NCBI GenBank assembly: GCA_049516635.1
Contig: JBEKSX010000011.1
Coordinates: forward strand, 1 to 41,362
Source of the DNA: JBEKSX01 sp049516635
GTDB taxonomy: Bacteria; Bacteroidota; Ignavibacteria; Tepidaquicellales; OLB5
Direction of reading: 5' to 3'
DNA length: 41,362 nt
Shown: positions 23,796 through 32,376 of the stretch, piece after piece
Layout: every line of letters starts with the position of its first letter
Numbering within the stretch: the first letter of the stretch is position 1
Position numbers and translations under genes: made by a program
The notes under the pieces: model-generated
What the model was told of the DNA's origin: nothing
What the model saw: only the letters and a program-made list of their open reading frames with translations
The model's database searches: none

Positions 23796-24683
23796 TCAAT
23801 GAATGCCTGACATATCAAAATATGGTTCAGCGTGAACCATAACATCCTGTACGGAAAGGTTAGAATGTTTCAGTATCCTGATAACGTTGTCCGAAATATC
23901 ATGCCCCTCGGTCACTGATATATCACCGCTCACCTGTATCTCAAGATCAACGAGGTAGCTCAATCCGCTTTTTCTTACTTTAATACTGCTCACTGAAAAA
24001 ACTCCGGGAATATCTTTTACAATGGTGAGTATTTTATCCTCAAGTTCGACTGAAGGCGTTGCATCCATAATATCTCCGATAGCCCCCTTCAAAAGCCGGA
24101 ATGCATTAAATAAAATGAATCCCGACGCAGCCAACGCTCCGATGTCATCGAAATATTCATATCCGGGTCCGAGCACGAGTGATAAAAATATCCCGGTAAA
24201 AGCCGAAGCAGAAGTAAACGCATCCGAGCGGTGATGCCACGCATCTGTTTTAAGTGATGTGCTGTGTATCTCACCGCTTACTTTGATAATATTTCTAAAT
24301 AGTGTCTCTTTGGTAATAATAACAGCTATCAATACTATCAACGTATAAGCCTGTGGTGTATGTTTCGGCAGGATAATTTCATGAATGCTGTTAACAATTA
24401 TAACAACGGCTGCACAAACGAGGAATAATGTTACTACCATAGCTGAAACAGCTTCAGCTTTTCCATGGCCATATGGGTGGTTTTTGTCAGGAGGAATAGA
24501 AGCTATTTTTAATCCGCTCCATACAACTGCGGAACTGAATATATCGGTTGATGATTCTATTCCGTCCGCAACAAGAGCATGTGAATTACCCATAATACCT
24601 GCAGTGATCTTTGTGATTGCAAGCAATGCATTAGCAATCACCCCGATAATTACGAACTTAATTCCCCGCTTCTCTTTTGTCAA
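23796..24683 (-). CDS. Cation diffusion facilitator (CDF) metal transporter
   Basis: Inner-membrane divalent-metal/H+ antiporter of the CDF family, 295 residues with six helices. Helix II holds the metal site ADGIESSTD and helix V the second half, WHHRSDAFTS (HxxxD). The cytoplasmic entry motif HPYGHGKAE is present. The C-terminal domain (about 210-295) shows the usual VSSIKVRKSGLSYLVDLEIQ and ends in a His that could bind metal. Zn2+, Fe2+ or Mn2+ export is typical; the substrate cannot be decided. The start is TTG 24683 (MTKEKRGIKFV), preceded by a purine-rich AGAGAAAG. Confidence 0.93.
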   Translation of the reverse strand: MTKEKRGIKFVIIGVIANALLAITKITAGIMGNSHALVADGIESSTDIFSSAVVWSGLKIASIPPDKNHPYGHGKAEAVSAMVVTLFLVCAAVVIIVNSIHEIILPKHTPQAYTLIVLIAVIITKETLFRNIIKVSGEIHSTSLKTDAWHHRSDAFTSASAFTGIFLSLVLGPGYEYFDDIGALAASGFILFNAFRLLKGAIGDIMDATPSVELEDKILTIVKDIPGVFSVSSIKVRKSGLSYLVDLEIQVSGDISVTEGHDISDNVIRILKHSNLSVQDVMVHAEPYFDMSGIH

Positions 24684-24774
24684 CTTATTACTTTCTCTAA
24701 GCTAACAAAATATCTATAAAAGTAGTTTTATGAAATAGAAATATTAAATGCTTGCTATTCCATTTCCGCATCTT

Positions 24775-26052
24775 TCACTCTTCTTCGGCAAGAATTATTT
24801 TTTTACCCTTAGTTTCAGGGAAAGTCCATATCCACAACCCTGTAAGTACAGCGAATAATGCAGCAATCGAAATTCCTCCTCCCAGCCCGTAGGATGTAGC
24901 TACAATCGCTATGATTATTGGAGTAAAGAACTGTACGCCCCTTGCTAAATTAAATGCGCTTCCCATTGCAGTATTACGAATCTTCGTGGGAAAAAGTTCT
25001 GAAAATAAAGGTCCATAGCCTCCGAACATTCCCGTTCCGAATCCTACTAAGAACATGCATCCGAGGATGAGTGTCTGGTAAACAATGATAACATCCCACA
25101 GGATGGTTATCATTACAAGTCCAATAGCCATAATGAAGGAGTAAATTGTATAAGCAGGCCTCCTACCGAGCTTGTCTGCTATAAACCCGAATGTAAAATA
25201 TCCGAGGAATCCTCCGGATTGCGTGATGAGCATCCACGCTGCGGATTTTGTCATTGTGAACTGCCTCTGTTCATGCAGATAACCCGGCATCCATGAGTAA
25301 GTGAACCAGTATGCGGACATATCGAATATGGCAAGTATCAAAGCGAGTATAAATACTTTTCTGTATTGTGAAGAGAACAGCAGGAAAAATTTATTCTCTT
25401 CCTGAACGATCTGCTTTTTCACACTAACATCCTCGCTTATAAGTCTTTTTCTTTCAAGCCATACATCTGATTCAGGTAATCTTTTCCTGATGAAGATCAC
25501 AAGAATAGCCGGTAGTAATGAAACGAAGAAACAAGCTCTCCATCCTATTATTGGTGATACATAACCGCCGATAACAGATGCCACTGCTATACCTATGGGA
25601 GCGCCTGTTTGCATAAATGCACCATACCTTCCTCGAACTTTGGCAGGGAAAGTTTCGCCGATGTAAGTTTGTCCTGTCCCCCACTCACCGCCGACACCGA
25701 GTCCCGTGATGATTCTGAAAATCAGCAGCATCCAGATATTTGTAGAAAATCCGCTGAAGAAAGTGCCTATGCTGTAAGTTAAGATAGTCCATTGAAGGAC
25801 ACTCTTCCTTCCGTACCGGTCTGATAAAACTCCGAATATGATACCGCCAATTGCTGTTGCTGCAAGCGATGCACCAAGCACGAACGAAACCTGCACATCT
25901 GTAAAGTCAAGTTCTTTTTTGATCGGAATAAGTAGGAAGGTATATAAAATCAAGTCATAGAAATCGAACACCCATCCCGACCAGCTCATCAGCAGTATCC
26001 TGAAATGCTGCTTTGTAGGTTTTTCGTATTCGTTCAGTAAAAGTTTTTCCAT
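24775..26052 (-). CDS. MFS transporter, metabolite:H+ symporter type
   Basis: Major facilitator with 12 predicted helices, 425 residues. It has the opening SWSGWVFDFYDLILYTFL, the motif A copy GVLSDRYGRKSVLQ between helices 2 and 3, GLGVGGEWGTGQTYIGE in helix 4, and the second-half motif GFIADKLGRRPAY. GGEWGTG and the helix 1 Asp pattern are typical of the aromatic-acid/sialate/dicarboxylate symporter group. The substrate is not deducible, as neighbours give no catabolic context. The start is ATG 26052. The divergent purM lies 458 bp away. Confidence 0.9.
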   Translation of the reverse strand: MEKLLLNEYEKPTKQHFRILLMSWSGWVFDFYDLILYTFLLIPIKKELDFTDVQVSFVLGASLAATAIGGIIFGVLSDRYGRKSVLQWTILTYSIGTFFSGFSTNIWMLLIFRIITGLGVGGEWGTGQTYIGETFPAKVRGRYGAFMQTGAPIGIAVASVIGGYVSPIIGWRACFFVSLLPAILVIFIRKRLPESDVWLERKRLISEDVSVKKQIVQEENKFFLLFSSQYRKVFILALILAIFDMSAYWFTYSWMPGYLHEQRQFTMTKSAAWMLITQSGGFLGYFTFGFIADKLGRRPAYTIYSFIMAIGLVMITILWDVIIVYQTLILGCMFLVGFGTGMFGGYGPLFSELFPTKIRNTAMGSAFNLARGVQFFTPIIIAIVATSYGLGGGISIAALFAVLTGLWIWTFPETKGKKIILAEEE

Positions 26053-26418
26053 TCAGAAAAAGTTAAATTAATAAGAAAAGAATTAATTTATGAAGCAGAC
26101 AATAAGTCGTTTGACCGCGTGTTTCACCGATAAACAAGAATAAGAAAAATTTAATCAAGAATGTAACGAACATTCTGGTGTTAGTTTAAGTTTATATAAA
26201 TTAATATAATATCTATTTTATGAAAATAATACTGCAATACAGAATCAAGAATTATTAGAGACAACTTCAAATAATTTATTAAATGGATTTCGTATTCATT
26301 TTGAACATGGAATCATATATTCTCGGCTTTTATACTGTTCCTACGAAAATTTTTAAATTATCCCGGAATGGAAATCTATTAGAGAAATATTCGAATAATA
26401 TTTAAAATTATTTTTTGC

Positions 26419-26435
26419 GTTTAAACATTTTAAAC
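26419..26435. promoter_or_regulatory. 17-bp palindrome upstream of purM
   Basis: GTTTAAA and TTTAAAC separated by CAT, a perfect 7-bp inverted repeat of the size bound by dimeric regulators. It lies about 40 bp upstream of the purM promoter TTG. AT-rich sequence makes chance palindromes common, so regulation is an inference. Confidence 0.35.
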
Positions 26436-26438
26436 ACA

Positions 26439-26473
26439 AAAAATGCCGATTTTTGCAAGTTTTGGGCATTTTT
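26439..26473. terminator. Hairpin flanked by A and T runs upstream of purM
   Basis: AAAAATGCC (26439-26447) pairs with GGCATTTTT (26465-26473) around a loop of 17 nt. The A-run on one side and T-run on the other give it the look of a weak bidirectional terminator. No gene ends here, so a regulatory hairpin is equally possible. Confidence 0.35.
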
Positions 26474-26476
26474 CCA

Positions 26477-26507
26477 TTGTAAGTGACCTCTTAAAAAATT
26501 ATATTTG
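26477..26507 (+). promoter_or_regulatory. Probable purM-asd promoter (Bacteroidota type)
   Basis: TTG at 26477-26479, 20 bp, then TATATTTG at 26500-26507, an exact TAnnTTTG. Since the box ends 3 bp before the purM ATG, transcription should begin at or just around the start codon, so the mRNA may be leaderless. This also fits the lack of any Shine-Dalgarno. Confidence 0.6.
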
Positions 26508-26510
26508 CAG

Positions 26511-27509
26511 ATGAAATCAACTTACACAGCATCAGGGGTAAATATCTCCGAAGGTGATAAATTTGTTGAAACTATCAAACCGCTTGTAAAATCGACTTTT
26601 TCAAAAAATGTTATTAGCGGGATAGGAAACTTCGGAGCGTTCTTTAAAATCCCTAAAAATTATAAAGACCCTGTATTTGTTGCCAGTACCGATGGTGTAG
26701 GGACCAAGATCAAAATAGCAATCGAAATGGACAAACATGATACTGTTGGCGAAGACATTGTGAACCACTGTGTAAATGATATTGCTGTGTGCGGGGCTGT
26801 TCCATTGTTCTTTCTTGATTATTTGGGATTCGGAAAGCTGAGAGCGAATATTGCAGCAGTTCTGGTAAAAGGGATGATCAAAGGATGTAAAAATAATGGT
26901 TGTTCTCTCATAGGCGGAGAAACTGCCGAAATGCCCGGTGTATACCAACTAAATGACTATGATATCGCAGGAATGATAGTCGGTGCAGCTGAAAAAAAAC
27001 AACTGATAGATAAAAAGAATGTCAAAGCAGGAGATGTTCTCATAGGGATCCCTTCTACCGGCTTACATACGAACGGATATTCGCTGGCTAGAAAAGTTTT
27101 ACTGGACAAATACAAACTTGACCAAAAGATAGACGAGCTTGATTGTACCTTAGGTGAAGAACTGCTTAAAGTACACCGGTCGTATCTGAGAATTATACAG
27201 GTCCTTATCAAAAAATTTAAAATACATTCATTTTCACATATCACAGGCGGTGGAATTGCCGGAAATACAAAAAGAGTTATACCTTCCGGTATGAAGCTTA
27301 AGATCGACTGGAAATCGTGGGAAAGAAATCCCATTTTCGACCTGATAAAAAATACCGGTAACGTTGAAGAAAACGAGATGCGAAGGGTATTTAATCTTGG
27401 AATAGGATTAGTAATAATAGCGGGTAAAAATGACACTGATAATATTCTTAGCTTGTTAAAGATTAAAAAAGAAAAATATTATATCATCGGAGAGGTTACA
27501 AAAGAATGA
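26511..27509 (+). CDS. purM: Phosphoribosylformylglycinamidine cyclo-ligase (AIR synthetase)
   Basis: Fifth step of de novo purine synthesis: ATP-dependent closure of FGAM to aminoimidazole ribonucleotide, in the cytoplasm. Family motifs are present: YTASGVNISEGD at the N-terminus, VASTDGVGTKIKIA, DIVNHCVNDIAVCGAVPLFF, IGGETAEMPGVY, IGIPSTGLHTNGYSLAR and HITGGGIAGN. The protein has 332 residues, near the usual 340. The frame opens at a TTG (26505), but the ATG at 26511 is taken because the promoter box TATATTTG overlaps the TTG. The stop overlaps the asd start as ATGA. Confidence 0.95.
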   Translation: MKSTYTASGVNISEGDKFVETIKPLVKSTFSKNVISGIGNFGAFFKIPKNYKDPVFVASTDGVGTKIKIAIEMDKHDTVGEDIVNHCVNDIAVCGAVPLFFLDYLGFGKLRANIAAVLVKGMIKGCKNNGCSLIGGETAEMPGVYQLNDYDIAGMIVGAAEKKQLIDKKNVKAGDVLIGIPSTGLHTNGYSLARKVLLDKYKLDQKIDELDCTLGEELLKVHRSYLRIIQVLIKKFKIHSFSHITGGGIAGNTKRVIPSGMKLKIDWKSWERNPIFDLIKNTGNVEENEMRRVFNLGIGLVIIAGKNDTDNILSLLKIKKEKYYIIGEVTKE

Positions 27510-28507
27510 TATTGCACAATATAGCTGTTGTAGGAGCCAGCGGGCTCGTTGGCAGGAAAATACTCCAGGTTCTTGACGAAAGAAAATTTCCTTACGGCAA
27601 GCTGGTTACAATTGCCTCGGAAGCATCTTATGGCAAGGAGATTAGTGTAGGAAAACATCTTTACAAGCTTCAGAAGATTACACATGATATCTTCAAAGGA
27701 CATGAGATAGTTTTCTTCAGCGCAGGCGGTGCTGTTTCACATGAATATGCGCCTCTATTCGCTAAGGAAAAGGCAGTTGTAATAGACAACAGCAGCGCAT
27801 TCAGAATGAACGAGGATATCCCCCTGGTTGTACCTGAAGTGAACAGGCAGGAAATATTTAAGAACAAGGGTTTAATTTCCAATCCGAATTGTTCAACCAT
27901 ACAGCTTGTTGTAGTTTTGAAACCTCTTGATAATATGTTTAAAATAAAGAGAGTTATCGTTTCTACTTACCAGAGCGTCTCGGGTGCGGGAAATAAGGGT
28001 GTAATTGCTTTACAGGAAGAAATAAAAGAGCCGGGAAAACGTGCTAAAAATTCTATTTTCCCCCACAGGATTGCCTATAATGCGATTCCCCAGGTAGACA
28101 TCTTTTTTGAAGATGGATATACTAAGGAAGAGCATAAAATGATGAATGAAACAAGAAAAATTCTAGGGATTAAAAACCTAAATATCACGGCAACATGTAT
28201 CCGGATACCTTCACTGGTGGGACATGGTGAATCGGTGAACATTGAGTTTGAAAAAAAATTCACAATTGAAGAGGTAAGAAAAGTCTTAGCCGGTTCAACC
28301 GGTATAACTGTGATCGATGAACCGAGACAATCGAAATACCCAATGCCTATAGATTCTGCAGAGACAGACGATGTCTACGTCGGAAGGATAAGGCACGATG
28401 CTTCAGTCAGGAATGGGTTAAACCTCTGGATCGTTTCAGATAACCTTCGTAAGGGAGCAGCTACGAATGCGGTTCAAATAGCCGAAGAATTAATAAAAGG
28501 TAAATAA
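27506..28507 (+). CDS. asd: Aspartate-semialdehyde dehydrogenase
   Basis: NADPH-dependent reduction of aspartyl phosphate to aspartate semialdehyde, the branch-point of Lys/DAP, Thr and Met synthesis. It has 333 residues: nucleotide-binding VVGASGLVGRKILQVL at 8-23, catalytic Cys129 in NPNCSTIQLV, substrate-handling VSTYQSVSGAGNKG, and catalytic His240 in RIPSLVGHGESV. This is the class with short loops found in Gram-positives and FCB bacteria. It is translationally coupled to purM by the ATGA overlap and followed at 83 bp by lysine 6-aminotransferase. Confidence 0.96.
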   Translation: MILHNIAVVGASGLVGRKILQVLDERKFPYGKLVTIASEASYGKEISVGKHLYKLQKITHDIFKGHEIVFFSAGGAVSHEYAPLFAKEKAVVIDNSSAFRMNEDIPLVVPEVNRQEIFKNKGLISNPNCSTIQLVVVLKPLDNMFKIKRVIVSTYQSVSGAGNKGVIALQEEIKEPGKRAKNSIFPHRIAYNAIPQVDIFFEDGYTKEEHKMMNETRKILGIKNLNITATCIRIPSLVGHGESVNIEFEKKFTIEEVRKVLAGSTGITVIDEPRQSKYPMPIDSAETDDVYVGRIRHDASVRNGLNLWIVSDNLRKGAATNAVQIAEELIKGK

Positions 28508-28590
28508 CTATTTATAGATATATCACTTCATTATGTATTCATAATACCAATTCTATATTGGATAATACTTAGAGAGGAGTATTTAGAACA

Positions 28591-29961
28591 ATGTCAAACA
28601 TTTTAATAAAAGAAGAAAAGATGAACGCGAACAAACACATCATTAATCAAATAAACCCCGATTCGATACTGGAGACATTAAGGAAATACATGCTTGTTGA
28701 CGGGCTCGACCTGGTTATAGATCTTAACAAATCGCAGGGTGCTTACCTGTATGATTCTAGGAAAAAGAAAAGATATTTGGATCTATTCACTTTTGTGGCA
28801 TCAAATCCTATCGGGATGAATCACCCTAAAATGCTCGAACCGGAGTTTGTTGATTACATCGGCCATGTGGCTTTGAATAAACCGTCAAACTCTGATGTTT
28901 ATTGTGCCCAGATAGTTGAGTTTGTGGATACTTTCTTTAACATTGCAGTTCCCTCCTACTTTAAGTATTCATTCTTCATCGAAGGCGGTGCAGTGGCTGT
29001 TGAAAATGCAATCAAGACCGCATTTGACTGGAAAGTTAAAAAGAACTTTAAGAAAGGATATAAAACTGAAAAGGGACACCAGGTAATACATTTCAAACAG
29101 GCTTTTCACGGAAGAACCGGCTATACTCTTTCATTGACAAATACTGACCCTGTTAAAACCGCTTTATATCCAAAGTTTAACTGGCCAAGGATAATAAATC
29201 CTACAATAAAGTTTCCGTTAAACGAGAATAATCTCGATGAAGTGATAAAGCTCGAAAAACAAGCTGACAAGGAGATCAAATCGGCACTTACAGCAAATAA
29301 AGATGATATCGCCTGTCTGATTATAGAGCCAATACAGGGTGAGGGTGGTGACAATCATTTCAGAAAAGAGTTTTTCGAACAATTGAGGACCCTCTGTGAC
29401 GAAAATGAAATGCTGTTTATAGTTGACGAAGTGCAGACCGGTGTGGCTATGACCGGTAAATGGTGGGCTCACCAGCATCTTGCTCAGCCTGACATAGTCG
29501 CTTTTGGAAAAAAAACTCAGGTTTGTGGAATTATTTCAACTAACCGGGTAGATGATGTGGAAGACAACGTATTCCATAAATCAAGCCGTCTAAACTCTAC
29601 CTGGGGTGGCAACCTTGTTGATATGTTAAGAAGCAAGAAATATCTTGAAATAATATATGAAGAAAATCTTCTCGAAAACGCAAGAATCAACGGTGAGTAT
29701 TTGCTGTCCAGAATACACGAACTTGAAGAAAAATACCCCAAAATGGTCACAAATGGTAGGGGAAAAGGCTTATTTTGCGCCATGGACCTACCTGACGGAT
29801 CAATTCGGAACAGGGTCAGGGATAAAGCATTCGAAAAAGGTGTTGTAATACTAGGCTCAGGCGATAAAGCCATACGATTCAGACCGCCTCTAAACATAAC
29901 GAAAGAACAGATCGATGAAGGAATTGCTATACTTGATGAATCTATCAAGGATTTATCCTAA
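28591..29961 (+). CDS. lat: L-lysine 6-aminotransferase
   Basis: Class III PLP aminotransferase moving the epsilon-amino group of lysine to 2-oxoglutarate, giving 2-aminoadipate semialdehyde. Near the N-terminus is LETLRKYMLVDGLDLVIDL, typical of Lat. Then come FFIEGGAVAVENAIKTAFDW, FHGRTGYTLSLTNTD, LIIEPIQGEGGDNHFR, FIVDEVQTGVAMTGKWWAHQ with the PLP-stacking Asp, and the Schiff-base lysine in AFGKKTQVCG (Lys307/308). It has 456 residues. The start ATG 28591 has GAGGAG at 10 nt; a second ATG at 28621 is possible. A strong hairpin terminator follows the gene. Its position beside asd suggests a lysine-metabolism unit. Confidence 0.93.
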   Translation: MSNILIKEEKMNANKHIINQINPDSILETLRKYMLVDGLDLVIDLNKSQGAYLYDSRKKKRYLDLFTFVASNPIGMNHPKMLEPEFVDYIGHVALNKPSNSDVYCAQIVEFVDTFFNIAVPSYFKYSFFIEGGAVAVENAIKTAFDWKVKKNFKKGYKTEKGHQVIHFKQAFHGRTGYTLSLTNTDPVKTALYPKFNWPRIINPTIKFPLNENNLDEVIKLEKQADKEIKSALTANKDDIACLIIEPIQGEGGDNHFRKEFFEQLRTLCDENEMLFIVDEVQTGVAMTGKWWAHQHLAQPDIVAFGKKTQVCGIISTNRVDDVEDNVFHKSSRLNSTWGGNLVDMLRSKKYLEIIYEENLLENARINGEYLLSRIHELEEKYPKMVTNGRGKGLFCAMDLPDGSIRNRVRDKAFEKGVVILGSGDKAIRFRPPLNITKEQIDEGIAILDESIKDLS

Positions 29962-29989
29962 CAATCTTAAGAAAGTGTATAAAATTAAA

Positions 29990-30023
29990 GAAAGAGGGGG
30001 TTTAAACCCCCTCTTCTTTGTTT
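29990..30023 (+). terminator. Rho-independent terminator after lat
   Basis: AAGAGGGGG (29992-30000) pairs with CCCCCTCTT (30007-30015) around TTTAAA, followed by a T-rich stretch (CTTTGTTT). It closes the purM-asd-lat unit. The G/C stem resembles the dispersed palindromic element but lacks its end boxes. Confidence 0.75.
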
Positions 30024-30145
30024 AAAATATAAAAGTTTTACCTGTATCGGGGATTTGATAATAACTTAGATTTTTTTCAAGGATAAGTAAAGCATTTATT
30101 ACCATATGAATTTTTTCTCTGCCTTAAATAAGAACTATAAATTAC

Positions 30146-30176
30146 TTGATTAAGTATTGTAAAATAATTATTTTTG
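30146..30176 (+). promoter_or_regulatory. Probable ffh operon promoter (Bacteroidota type)
   Basis: TTG at 30146-30148, 20 bp, TATTTTTG at 30169-30176 (TAnnTTTG). The predicted leader is about 35 nt before the ffh ATG. It lies directly after the lat terminator, as expected for a new transcription unit. Confidence 0.6.
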
Positions 30177-30216
30177 CAATCCAATTAAGAATTGTAGGGA
30201 ATACTGTTTTTGCTCT

Positions 30217-31560
30217 ATGTTCGAAGATTTAAGCACAAAGTTCGATAAGGTATTTAGGTTCATACGTGGAAGGGGCAAAGTTACTGAACAAAATATTGAC
30301 GAGTTCCTAAGAGAACTCAGGCGTATACTCCTTGACGCGGACGTTAACTATAAGGTTGTAAAGGAATTTATAGATAACGTCAAAACGAATGTTCTTTCTC
30401 AAAATATTTACAAAAGCATCAATCCGGGTAACCTGATCATCAGCACGATAAACAATCAGCTTATCAAGCTCATGGGTGAGAAGAAAACTGACATAAGGTT
30501 TTCTAACAATATCCCATCGGTCATCATGCTTGTCGGATTACAGGGTTCAGGGAAAACTACGTTCGCAGCCAAGCTAGCTAATTATTTAAAGACTCGGGGG
30601 AGAAATCCTGCGCTTGCTGCTTGCGACGTATACCGACCTGCCGCAATTCAACAGCTGAAGATATTAGGTGCTGAGATACGGATAGATGTTTATTCAGAGG
30701 ATTCCAAAGACCCGGTAAGCATTGCTTTGCATGCAATGGAGTACTGCAGAAAAAACTTAAAGGATACTCTCGTTGTTGATACCGCAGGGAGACTTGCTAT
30801 CGATGAGGAAATGATGAGAGAAGTTGAAACCTTAAAATCGAAACTGAACCCTTCGGAAATTCTGTTCATTGTAGATTCCATGACCGGACAGGACGCTGTT
30901 AATACAGCCAAAGAATTTCATAACAGGCTGGATTATGACGGCGTAATTTTAACAAAACTTGACGGTGATACGAGAGGCGGCGCTGCATTATCCATACGCG
31001 CTGTAGTTTCCAAACCTATCAAGTTCGCGAGTGTTGGTGAAAAATTGGATGCTATAGAGCCGTTCTACCCCGACAGGATGGCATCGCGAATACTGGGTAA
31101 GGGTGATCTGACCTCGCTTGTGGAAAAAGCTGCCGAGATTCTTCCGCAGGAGCTTGATGAGAAAAAAATTCAAAAGCTCGAAGAAAAACTCCGGAAGAAC
31201 AAGTTTGATTTTAATGATTTTCTCGATCAGCTTCAGCAGATAAAGAAAATGGGCCCCATATCACAGCTTGTCGGAATGATTCCCGGAGCTGATAAGATGC
31301 TTAGAGGAAAAGAGGTAGATGAAAAGCCGTTGAAGAAGGTTGAAGCTGTGATAACATCGATGACAAAAAAAGAAAGGGAGAACCCTAACCTGCTGAACGG
31401 TTCCAGGCGAAAAAGAATAGCATCCGGCAGCGGTACAACAATACAGGATGTGAACAGGGTAATAAAACAATTTAACGAAATGCAGAGAATGCTTAAGCAG
31501 ATGAGGAAAGGCAAGTTTTCAAATTTATTCAGGAATTTTGATATTTCTAATTTTTCATAA
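30217..31560 (+). CDS. ffh: Signal recognition particle GTPase Ffh (SRP54)
   Basis: SRP protein that binds 4.5S RNA and signal sequences and docks with FtsY. It has 447 residues: N domain 1-90 (MFEDLSTKFDKVFRFIRGRG), GTPase motif G1 GLQGSGKTT at 107-115, DVYRPAAIQQLK, G3 DTAGRLAIDEEMM, G4 TKLDGDTRGG, and the methionine-rich M domain from about 325 with RRKRIASGSGTTIQDVNRVI (given here as its two conserved halves, RKRIASGSG and NRVIKQF). It leads the ffh-rpsP-khpA-trmD-rplS cluster. No convincing Shine-Dalgarno precedes the ATG. Confidence 0.97.
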   Translation: MFEDLSTKFDKVFRFIRGRGKVTEQNIDEFLRELRRILLDADVNYKVVKEFIDNVKTNVLSQNIYKSINPGNLIISTINNQLIKLMGEKKTDIRFSNNIPSVIMLVGLQGSGKTTFAAKLANYLKTRGRNPALAACDVYRPAAIQQLKILGAEIRIDVYSEDSKDPVSIALHAMEYCRKNLKDTLVVDTAGRLAIDEEMMREVETLKSKLNPSEILFIVDSMTGQDAVNTAKEFHNRLDYDGVILTKLDGDTRGGAALSIRAVVSKPIKFASVGEKLDAIEPFYPDRMASRILGKGDLTSLVEKAAEILPQELDEKKIQKLEEKLRKNKFDFNDFLDQLQQIKKMGPISQLVGMIPGADKMLRGKEVDEKPLKKVEAVITSMTKKERENPNLLNGSRRKRIASGSGTTIQDVNRVIKQFNEMQRMLKQMRKGKFSNLFRNFDISNFS

Positions 31561-31589
31561 TTAATCATTAAATTTACGGAGCAAAATAA

Positions 31590-32045
31590 TTGGTCAAATT
31601 AAGACTTAGACGCACGGGCAGAAAAAAACTGCCTTTGTATAAAATCGTGGCAGCAGATTCGAGAGCACCCAGAGACGGACGATTTATCGAAGCAGTTGGC
31701 ACTTATAATCCCAACACTAACCCGGTGAAGATAGAAGTGAAAGAAGACAGAATATTCTACTGGCTCAAAACGGGAGCCCAGCCGACTTATACTGTGAAGA
31801 ATCTCCTATCCAGAAAAGGTCTTATGCTAAAACAACATTTAATGAAAAAGGGAGCTGACGAGCATAAGATCACTGATGAATATAATAAATGGTCAGCAAT
31901 GCAGGAAGTGAAGCTACAGAGAGAGAATGAGAAAAAAGCAGCAAGAAATACTAAAAAGAAGAAGAAAAAAGCTACCGGAGAAAAAACAGAACAAGCCGCT
32001 GTGGAAAATACTGCCCCTGCAGAAGGACAGTTAAATACAGATTGA
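31590..32045 (+). CDS. rpsP: Small ribosomal subunit protein bS16
   Basis: 30S assembly protein that binds the 5' domain of 16S rRNA. The first 80 residues match bS16 (VKLRLRRTGRKKLPLYKIV, SRAPRDGRFIEAVGTYNP, WLKTGAQPTYTVKNLL). The start is TTG 31590 with GGAG 9 nt upstream; family alignment requires this position. At 151 residues the protein is much longer than the usual 80-90. The extra C-terminal part is charged, with a Lys-rich run (NTKKKKKKATGEK) and an Ala/Glu-rich end, as in some other FCB bacteria. It is 29 bp downstream of ffh. Confidence 0.95.
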   Translation: MVKLRLRRTGRKKLPLYKIVAADSRAPRDGRFIEAVGTYNPNTNPVKIEVKEDRIFYWLKTGAQPTYTVKNLLSRKGLMLKQHLMKKGADEHKITDEYNKWSAMQEVKLQRENEKKAARNTKKKKKKATGEKTEQAAVENTAPAEGQLNTD

Positions 32046-32099
32046 TTAGTTGTTTCTTAAATTACTATTTATAAACAATTCACCAAAAAGGAGTAACAT

Positions 32100-32339
32100 A
32101 TGAAAGAATTTATAGAGTATATTGCTAAAAACCTTGTCGATGATCCTAACAGCGTAAGAGTAGATGAAACAGCAGAAGAAAACAAGGTAGTTTTAAAACT
32201 TCATGTTGCCAAAACTGACCTGGGTAAGGTAATCGGTAAACAGGGCAAGACAGCTAAATCAATGAGGGTCCTTCTGACTGCAGTTGCTGCTAAACATAAT
32301 ATGAGCGGTCAGCTGGAAATTGACGAAGACCGTCAATGA
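32100..32339 (+). CDS. khpA: KH-domain RNA-binding protein KhpA
   Basis: Small single-KH-domain RNA chaperone of 79 residues, commonly encoded between rpsP and rimM/trmD. It shows LVDDPNSVRVDE and the KH GxxG loop in DLGKVIGKQGKTAKSMR. It probably dimerises and may pair with KhpB. It has the best Shine-Dalgarno in the operon (AAAAAGGAG, 6-7 nt before ATG). It is followed after 37 bp by trmD, with no rimM between them. Confidence 0.93.
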   Translation: MKEFIEYIAKNLVDDPNSVRVDETAEENKVVLKLHVAKTDLGKVIGKQGKTAKSMRVLLTAVAAKHNMSGQLEIDEDRQ

Positions 32340-32376
32340 TTCACTTCCAGCAGAGTGAATTGATTTTCTATTTTTG

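Larger units (their letters stand above)
26053..26510. other. Divergent intergenic region (strand switch)
   Basis: About 460 bp of very AT-rich DNA between the leftward MFS gene and rightward purM. It holds a perfect GTTTAAA-CAT-TTTAAAC palindrome (26419-26435), a longer hairpin (26439-26473) and the purM promoter (26477-26507). No DnaA-box cluster or small gene was seen, and no strong promoter for the MFS gene. Confidence 0.6.

Noticed and set aside
26053..26510. Replication origin at the strand switch
   Set aside because: Genes diverge here, as around some origins, but there is no dnaA or other origin gene, no TTATCCACA cluster and no repeat array. It is an ordinary divergent spacer on present evidence.
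29990..30023. Another copy of the G/C palindromic element
   Set aside because: It has a similar G5/C5 stem, but no CCCCCCTTT core or end boxes, and it sits just after a stop codon as a terminator would.
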